From contig OZ007571.1 in NCBI GenBank assembly GCA_963931925.1, positions 39,693,550 through 39,757,549 on the forward strand: a stretch of DNA of 64,000 bases, in the 5' to 3' direction. Positions 56,410 to 64,000 of this stretch are shown here, in pieces. The notes under the pieces are model-generated. The model had not been told where the DNA came from, ran no database searches, and saw only the letters and a list, made by a program, of their open reading frames with translations. This stretch comes from Onchidella celtica. Its lineage: Eukaryota; Mollusca; Gastropoda; Systellommatophora; Onchidiidae. Numbering within the stretch: the first letter of the stretch is position 1; each line of letters begins with the position of its first letter. Made by a program: the position numbers and the translations under genes.

Positions 56410-58286
56410 TATTCTAAATCAGATGACATTTTTCCCCCTCAAGGTCACTCCTTGCCGCCGGTGAGGGGGCTTTAGTAACTCCACCAGGGGTGTGAAACCA
56501 ATGTGACCGAACCATCTCGCAGAGCATGAACAAATTCTGCCCTAGCAAAATAAGCTGAAAAAGGAGGTATCTGGCCAGAGTAGGGCGCCTAACCTGGATA
56601 CCACGTACCCTTTTCACTATTATGTTTAAGTCTGCAGTTAATTATCGTCATGGTGCTCGCCCTGTGAAGTCCCCCCAGGCAGCGGCAGTGCCGGGCCCCC
56701 CAGCCTCGAAGGGGCCCACCTAAGCTACTGGAGGTCCCTCTCGACTGCCCCGGGGGGCAGGAGAGGAATGCTACTGGCCAAACCATCAAGAATAAGGAAA
56801 ACCATCAGAGACCAAAGGAGCAACCTTTAAAGATAATACACTGGAATGCTGAAGGAATCAACGGTGAGAAAGATGGATACAGCAAGAAGTTAGAGCTAGA
56901 AAACATCCTTTTTGAAGAGAAAGTATCTGCTGCATCCAAGAAACCCACCTCAGCAAAGACGTTGCTTTCAAGGTAAGAGGATACCAGTGCTTTAGAAACG
57001 ACCGGACAGACAGAAGGAAAGGAGGAATTCTAACCATGGTGAGAAACAACATCAGAGCAAGCCAAAATTCAAGTGCTCATGGAAGGAGCAGAATATCATC
57101 TACTACACATCGGGACAGATCAGACGGAATTCCACATCCTCAATTATTACTGCCCAAACGACCGATCCATGTCCCTGGATACAATTCCCTTTAGAGGTAG
57201 GCTAATAGCATGTGGAGACTTCAACGGCCACTCCCAAAGCTGGGGCTATGACCACATGGACAAGAGAGGTGAGGAGGTTGAAACATGGCAGGATGAGTTA
57301 GGACTGCTTCTCATAAATCAGCCCACAGACCCACCTACATTTTACTCAAGATGCTGGCATACCACCTCAACACCGGATATAGCCTTCTATACACCAGACC
57401 TGGACTGGAAGATCATAAGGACTGGGGAAACAACTTGGAGGAAGTGACCATCGCCCTGTTTTCATCATGGTGGAAAACGAGCTAATAAAGAGCAGCAGCA
57501 CCCTTTGCCAGATGGAACTACAAGAAGGCCAATTGGATGATGTTCAGACACAGAACAAGCGTGCTTGCCACAAGTATAATTTCAACAGGGAAAAACATCA
57601 ACACCATTGTGCAAGAGTTCAACTCATGTATTCTTCAAGCTGCCAAGGAAACAATACCTCGTGGAGCACGAAAGAACTACAAACCATACTGGAACAAGGA
57701 TCTTGACGAACTCCATCAAGAAGTAGAAAAGGCACGAATACAGACTGAAAACAACCCAGGACAACAGCATCACAATGCCCTCCAGCAAGCCAAGGCAAGA
57801 TTTCAAAGAGGAAAGTTCCAGGCACGACGCAAGAGCTGGACAGAGAAAACAGCCTCCCTCAATTTTGAAAAAGACGGCAGGAAACTATGGAACCTGGTTA
57901 AAGCTTTAAATGATGAATTAACAGATAGTAACATCAGAGTCACTTTGCAAGAGAATGGCAAGACCCTAACCAAGAAAACAGCAGCGAATATTTTTGCAGA
58001 TGAGTTTGCTAAGGACTGTAACTGTAACATAGAGGTAAGTACAAGCAAGTTAAAGGAAGCAAGAAGTGACAGGGCCCCGGAGAGAAACAAAGGAGACCAG
58101 CCAGAAGTCATGAACACAAAGATCACATGGCAAGAACTAGACTTCGCCATTAATAAACTAAAAATGCGGAAGTCACCAGGTGCAGATGGAATAACAAATG
58201 AGATGATCAAGAAACTCGGATCCGGAGCTCTGAATAAGTTACTAGAGATCTTCAACATCAGCTGGAAAACTGGAGAAGTACCACTG
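56410..58286 (+). mobile_element. Jockey/BS-like LINE, 5' part (endonuclease and RT start)
   Basis: A GC-rich leader (56440-56770) precedes coding pieces in shifting frames: IIHWNAEGI (56836 on), then RNDRTDRRKGGILTMV, YHLLHIGTDQTEFHILNYYC, CGDFNGHSQSWG, TPDIAFY, GSDHRPVFIM, and RT N-terminal PYWNKDLDELH and MRKSPGADGITNEMIKKLG. At least two frameshifts (before 57073 and near 57445). The coding stops abruptly inside RT at WKTGEVPL (58286), where an L2-like element is inserted; RT resumes at about 62076 (WREAIMVPIPKNGKDKG). Left boundary is approximate. Confidence 0.82.
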
Positions 58287-61200
58287 TCACGAACACAATG
58301 TCTTCTAAATGCAGTGCTAGGTCACGACGTTCAGTGAGTAAATTTTCACGACTTGTGAATTCTAACCAGCGTAATTTGTCCTTGAGTTGTTCTCGTGGGC
58401 AGTTTGTTTTGAACACTTAGAAGGGAAGAGAAGGGGCGGATAAGGATAGATAGTTTAAAGACGCTTAGTCGCGTTCAGAAATTCGTACATAAAATGCAGA
58501 AAGCACGAGGGTTTAAAGATTTCAGTAATTGTTTTGACATTTTAAATTGACCTTGTCTGTTTTAGTACAAGGCCGTGGCCAACTCCCACGTAGAATATAT
58601 TAATACTGCGAGATCAGCTCGCATGGATGCACCAATCAAATCTAGGGATTTGGACGGTAGTTTGCAGGTGGCTACACAGTATAAAAGTGTAGCCATACCT
58701 ATGTCCAGGACTCCATACAGAAAACTCCAATCTGTGCAGGCGTCGGCACGATTCTGCCTGAAGAATCATAGTTTTGTACGACTTCATGTCTAGTCCACTA
58801 TAGACATTTGAGATGAATCCATATGCCTGAATGAGATATGCGCACCGCTATTGTCCATCGTTCCCTGGTTTCTAACACCAGGCAATAATCGTAAGTGTTT
58901 GTCTATTGATGACTCAACAATGAACGAGGAGCTGAACATAACAGTTATCCAGTAGGACAGGATTGTCGCATATACTAGGAGTGCTACCCAAGAATGCAAG
59001 ATAAAGATATACATAGACTTGCAACTAGTATGAATGTATGGCATACACATCTATGAATTGTGATTCATTTGTCTGGATGAGGCTGGGAATTGCCAGCCCA
59101 TCCTAGAGTAGATCTCTAGAGTTAACTACGTCAGTTTGTATTGACGGGCTCGATTCATTATAAGCGTTAGGCACAAATAGCTGAGATGGCATTGTCGCCA
59201 GAGACCATAATTTTAGTATATTGATTGACATATAGTAGGCAGACCAGATCTGAGATATATATAATTAGTACTTAGATTATTAGTGAGTCAGAAGTATCAT
59301 AATATTATAGGAATCTAGAGTAGACTTCTAGTGACGTATTATTGAATTTGGATTTGATGCTGCTGATGTTGTCTTTACTATATAATAGATCTAGACAAAA
59401 TTGTTAGGGTAATTAATGTAATTAAATTTGTGGCCCTGCAGGTCTGTTTATGAAACTTATTCAGATTGTTCTTAGTGTGTGGCATGGTACGAAAGATTAG
59501 ATATTAAATACCTCTCGATTTAAATGCAGTCATAATACCATCATTGAGAAGACCCTCTCTGTAACACCGGAGGGCACATCCTTCCCATATAACCCAAGTC
59601 ATAACAACTGGCGGGGACATTGGTCGAGCCCCGTAACACTCGAGGGGACTTCGACTATTGTCCCAGAAGAATCTGCCACCCTTCCTGAATTGGGAACCCT
59701 GAAACCTAACACTAGAGGAGACCAGCTTCGTAACAACCACAGAGACGAGAACACTCTGGACTTATTTTATTGTAATATCACTGGCGCCTATCGTTCTTTC
59801 CCTCTACCACCACTGGGGAACTCAGACCATCTTATGATATCTATGCAACCAAAGTATCGACCTGTGTTAAGAACTTATAAAGCAGACACCAAAGTAATAA
59901 AAACATGGACAGACGAGGCCTGCGACCAACTTCAAGCCTGTTTTGACTGCACGGATTGGGGCATTTTTACAAACACATGTACTAATTTAGACGACCTTGT
60001 TCTTACTGTTAACTCCTACATCCAGTTTTGTGAAGATCTAATTATACCTAAGAAAAGTGTGTGTGTGTATCCAAATAGTAAACCATGGTTAACAAAAGAA
60101 TGCCTTGAAGCTATTGTTGACAAAAAAAGACTCCGAAAAAACTATAGTAAAAGCGACCTCGCTAAAGTAAACAAACAAATTAAAAAGAGAATCAAAGTGT
60201 GTAAAAAAGAATACAAAGATAAAATTGAAGCAAGTTTTAAATCAAATGACATGTCATCTGTGTGGAAGGGAATGAAACAGGTTACGGGGTACGATTGTAT
60301 GAAGAATAAAGTGAATGAAAGCGAATTTGCCAATGAATTGAATCAGTTCTACTGTCGCTTTGACAAACACGATTTCTCCAACCAACACCAGGAAATAAGA
60401 GACAGTTTTGATTTTGATAATGATGAATGTAATATTTGTTTTGATTATGATGCTGTTGTGAAACAATTTAAATCTGTTAAGGAAAGAAAGGCATCTGGAC
60501 CAGATAACATTGGAAGCAAAGTAGTGAGAACATGTGCTGAACAACTAGCAAAAATTTTTACTTCCAATCTTCAACAAATCCTTTCAAAACCATTACTACA
60601 TACCAAACATTTGGAGATTGTCAAAAATCTTACCTGTCCCCAAAAAACCAAAAATATCTGAAATGAACGACCTTCGCCCAGTTGCATTAACTTCCATTAT
60701 CTTTAAATGCTTTGAAAAACTTGTTTTAACTGAACTAACGAAGGAGGTCAAACAAAATCTCGATCCTTTGCAATTTGCATACAAAGAAAACAGGAACACA
60801 GAAGACGCCTTATTGTTTTTATTGCATAACATCTACAGTCATTTAGACACTGGTAAAACCTGTGTTCGTGTGCTCCTAGTCGATTTTTCGTCTGCGTTTA
60901 ACACCATACAACCGCACTTAATGTTTCAAAAGCTTACCAACCTACACGTGAGTTTTTTTTTAAAGAGCTGGATCTTCGAATTTCTAACACAGAGAAGCCA
61001 GTTTGTGGATATAAACAACACATTTTCCAAATTACTCACAACAAACACAGGAGCGCCACAAGGCTGCGTGCTGTCACCTGCCTTGTATACATTGTATACA
61101 AATGATTTCACTGTGACACACAACAACGTTTACCTTCTTAAATTTGCCGACGACTCTGCCATTTTAGGCCTTTTACCTAACTCTGGCCACGAATATTCTA

Positions 61201-62075
61201 ACATTGTACAATCCTTCCATTGTTGGTGTAATAACAACTATCTTCTACTGAATGTTAAGAAAACAAAAGAGCTTGTTTTTGACTTTAGGAAAAATAACAA
61301 CGATCCTGTTTGCCCTCTTACTATCAACAATGAAGAGGTTGAAATTGTCACAGAGGCCAAATATCTTGGCATTACTATTGATTCATTGCTTAACTGGCAT
61401 GCGCATGTAACATATGTATACAAGAAAGCCAACCAGCGCATGTATTTCCTCAGAAAGCTCCGCTTTTTAAAAGTTAGCAAAAGCATTCTGAAAATATTTT
61501 ACACCATGGCTATTCAGAGCGTTTTGATGTATGGAGTTGTCTGTTGGGGAGGAAACATCTTACAAAAAGATAAAAATAAGATCAATAATTTAATTAAAAA
61601 AGCATCCAAAATTTGTATCTGTGATCTGCCATATTTTGATGAGCTGTACACTGGTGCTTGTATTAAAAAAGCTAATATTATTATAAATGACCCCCAACAT
61701 CCCCTGAACAAGGAATATATAAGATCTGTAAGAAGTTTAAGGCTGTTGTCAAAGAAAACTAAAACTGAGCGCTACTTTAAATCGTTTCTTCCATCATCAA
61801 CTAGGATGTTACAATAATGTCGTCATCTTGATCGTAATCTGTGCACAGTTGAATTATGTCCTGCGTGTCAGGTCAATGTGTTTTAGTTAGGGAAGCATAT
61901 TGTGTGCACTGTTAATTTTGTTAATTTAGTTAATTTATCAGTGTGTGTGTATATATGTGTGTGTGCGAGCTATGTATCATACTTTCTGCTTCTGTAACTG
62001 TATTGTTATGTATTCAATGATCAAAACAAATTTCCTTGTACAAGGACGAATAAAATTTATCTTATCTTATCTTAG
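58287..62075 (+). mobile_element. L2-like LINE inserted in the Jockey-like RT
   Basis: The left junction follows GTACCACTG inside the outer RT and the right junction precedes ATCTGGCGAGAAGC, where the outer RT continues in frame. The insert ends in AAAATTTATC with TTATC repeats, a simple tail typical of L2/CR1-superfamily LINEs. Its 5' 1.4 kb (58287-59690) has a short frame from ATG 58299 and degraded coding pieces (58575-58793) that I cannot classify. No clear target duplication. Confidence 0.78.
59690..61817 (+). pseudogene. L2-like ORF2: endonuclease end plus reverse transcriptase
   Basis: First frame about 59690-60610: end of the endonuclease (DENTLDLFYCNITGAYRSF, PPLGNSDHLMISMQPKYR), linker, and RT start (KERKASGPDNIGSKVVRTC). 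A frameshift near 60610 moves to the frame 60618-61817: ILPVPKKPKISEMNDLRPVALTS, LLVDFSSAFNTIQPHL, TGAPQGCVLSPALYTLYTND, LLKFADDSAILGL, YLGITIDSLLNWHAHV, and the usual FLRKLRFLKVS. RT residues incl. FADD are intact. One frameshift and no N-terminal endonuclease, hence a pseudogene. Confidence 0.87.
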
Positions 62076-62570
62076 ATCTGGCGAGAAGCAATCATGGTCC
62101 CAATACCCAAAAATGGAAAGGACAAAGGAACAGCAAGAAACTATCGACCAATAAGCTTGACAAGCTGCCTCTGCAAGACCATGGAACGGATCGTCAACCA
62201 CAGAATGAAGTGGTGCCTGGAGAGCAACCACCTACTGGCTGATCAGCAAGCAGGGTTCCATCAATGTTATTCCACAGAGGATCAAGCAACCTATCTGTCA
62301 CAGGACATTGAAGATGCCTTCCAGGACAAGAAACAAGTATTAGCAGTGTGGATCGACCTTTGCAAGGCCTTTGGCAAAGTCTGGAAAGATGGACTACTCA
62401 GGAAGCTGCGAGACAACAACATGACTGGTAGCATGTACAAGTGGACCCAGGGCCTTCTACACAACAGAAGAGCAAGAGTCCAGCTGGATGGATGTCAAAG
62501 CAAGAAGGTACTGCTGAGACACGGTGTGTCACAGGGAGGAGTAATATCACCCACCTTATTCCTGATCTTC
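62076..62570 (+). mobile_element. Jockey/BS-like LINE, RT continuation, truncated
   Basis: Continuation of the RT begun at 56410-58286: ARNYRPISLTSCLCKTMERI, LADQQAGFHQCYSTEDQ, VWIDLCKAFGKVWKDG and HGVSQGGVISPTLFLIF in one open frame. Homology stops after LIF at about 62570, before the FADD box, where a different repeat begins. RNase H and tail are therefore missing here. Confidence 0.85.
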
Positions 62571-62712
62571 GTGTTGGGTGAACTACGAGTGGCTAATGTG
62601 GTTACTGCGTGGGTTCAATAATAACTCCCTTAAGGATACACAGGATTAACAAACACAGGGTTCTGCTGGCAATCCTATTTATTCAAAAAGCCTAACAACG
62701 GTATCACTACCA

Positions 62713-62805
62713 AACAAAAAAAGCCCAAAAAAAAGAAACCCCGAAAAAGAAGCCCAAAAAAAGAAGAAGCCCATAAAAAGAAGAAGCCCATAAAAAGAAG
62801 CCCAA
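62713..62805 (+). repeat. A-rich minisatellite based on AAGAAGCCCA
   Basis: About six irregular units of AAGAAGCCCAtAAAA / AAGCCCAAAAAA over 93 bp. Confidence 0.9.
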
Positions 62806-63340
62806 CCAGCCATAAGCTGGAACAAGAGAAAAAGACGAAAATATGATTAGGATATAATGACGAACATTAATCAGGCAATCAATGGTGGACATACATAGTA
62901 ATAGTATTAAGTATTAAATCAAACAACAACAATATAATATAGAATTTAAGCAATAACCAACTGGATATGTATGCATGGAGTAAAATAGCGCTAAGGTTAA
63001 TGAATAACAACTACAAGTGGCTATAGCATATACACAAGGAGTTTCCTAGTACACTGGCAACATAAACTAATTAATGTACTAATCAAAGTATGAAGGACAT
63101 AACAAATGAAGGGGCAAGAACACAATAGTTTCGCTCCACTGAGCCGGTGTACAACACATCCAGAGTGGCCATTCCATTTAATAACGCAGTGGCCAACATG
63201 ACCCACTGACCGTCCATAACACAGACGCTGCATCCCGATGCAGGCCATCCTCATAGGCCCACTCCCATTATTAGTACTAACCCGCCCCAGGGCTATTGTA
63301 TTGGTTACTTCCCTTCCCAATCGATACTGAAGGGTCATGC

Positions 63341-64000
63341 CCTTTGACCTTAGCCGCGGAGCTATGCCGCCAGGCTAACATGTGTATGACACACCACTAG
63401 ATACATAAAGTAATGTGTACATTCCTTAAAATGAAACTGTCCTTCACACACTTACGAAACTCATAGAAGCATAATACATCTGGATAACTATAATGCATGC
63501 ACATGATATATATATATATGTCGGCGAGACTCATTGCAACATGTGTAGACTCACTGAAACATTGTTCATCCACCGCCGCACATAGAACAATCCTGGGGCT
63601 CACCCATGTGAGGCCCAACTAATATTATACATCCCCAATACCTGTAATTAATTACACATCTTAAACACTAAACACGCAATCACAATCACACTGCTCTCTA
63701 TAGCATAGTGGTACTGGCAAGGTACACAAATACCCGTAATACAATCAAGCGTATAGTGCCGCTCGCTGTAACATAAGCCATCCACATCAACATGTCAGGA
63801 AATCCTCACTGCCTACCACAACAAGGCAATGCTACACATACACTATATATATGCACACAAGCAAATCTTGATAGCTTGGTTAGCGAGCCATCATTATCAT
63901 CTAGCACCGCAAACGTTAACTTTGACAATAAAGTCACAATATCAAGACACTGTACTGCAAAGCGCATCTTACACGAATAATGACAATGGCAATTACCGTT
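63341..64000 (+). repeat. Dispersed repeat, right copy (cut by window edge)
   Basis: Same-orientation match to 1-635: CCTTTgacCTTAGCCGC at the left, CATCTGGATAACTATAAT in the middle, TGACAATGGCAATTACCGTT at the right edge. Slightly longer than the left copy owing to small insertions such as an extra (TA)n at about 63509. Confidence 0.8.

Larger units (their letters stand above)
62571..64000 (+). repeat. Unclassified repeat breaking the LINE, runs to window edge
   Basis: Begins TGTTGGGTGAACTACGAGTG at about 62572. It includes an A-rich GAAGCCCA array (62713-62805) and, from 63341, the right copy of the repeat seen at 1-635. A TG start raises the possibility of an LTR, but the other end lies outside the window. 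Confidence 0.5.

Noticed and set aside
62040-62075. TTATC repeats as telomeric or satellite sequence
   Set aside because: Short and placed exactly at the 3' end of the L2-like LINE, so it is the LINE tail.

Overview
This is metazoan nuclear DNA: intron-rich single-copy genes with GT-AG introns, a TGA-encoded selenoprotein, and a very high load of diverse transposable elements. No bacterial operon logic, rRNA or CRISPR is present. The element mix (RTE, CR1/L2-like, BS/Jockey-like with RNase H, piggyBac, Harbinger-like, pogo-like), the AGATCT/TCTAGA hexamer runs and the recurring TAGGCCTA palindrome suggest a marine lophotrochozoan, most likely a mollusc. That placement is inference.

Three conserved host genes could be rebuilt exon by exon. 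(1) An AKAP7-like 2H-phosphoesterase-domain protein on the + strand, 5252-28623, 7 exons, 367 aa. (2) POLR2E, the RPB5 subunit of RNA polymerases I/II/III, on the - strand, 42418-30634, 8 exons, 210 aa (the human length). (3) A GPX4-type phospholipid-hydroperoxide glutathione peroxidase on the + strand, 43676-53819, 6 exons, with an in-frame TGA selenocysteine codon, a candidate SECIS element in the 3' UTR and two start codons predicting long (216 aa, mitochondrial) and short (169 aa, cytosolic) forms. AKAP7 and POLR2E converge tail to tail; POLR2E and GPX4 diverge head to head across about 1.26 kb. In every case the coding phases of neighbouring exons match.

Most of the remaining sequence is mobile DNA, much of it in the introns. 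Layout: 1-635 is a repeat with a second copy at 63341-64000. 2769-3863 is a 5'-truncated RNase H-bearing LINE with a perfect 12-bp target duplication. AKAP7 intron 4 holds a three-level nest: a Harbinger-like DNA element, then an RNase H LINE, then an intact RTE-type LINE, each with its own target duplication. Intron 5 holds an intact two-exon piggyBac transposase inside a TA-flanked element. Intron 6 holds an unclassified TIR transposon with a broken CxxH transposase, followed by a decayed CR1-like LINE whose first ORF carries a hydrophobic leader plus a 2A-type NPGP motif. POLR2E introns carry a hAT remnant, a TTAA-flanked element and a near-identical 0.23-kb repeat pair. GPX4 introns carry fold-back elements. 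From about 56.4 kb to the right edge there is a Jockey-like LINE split by an L2-like LINE, then another repeat.

No wholly new multigene system is evident. The most unusual items are the leader-plus-2A LINE ORF, the unclassified transposon at 21074-24414, the AKAP7 homologue without the C-terminal PKA-anchoring helix, and the dated nest of insertions. All family assignments are from memory of motifs; no database search was run.
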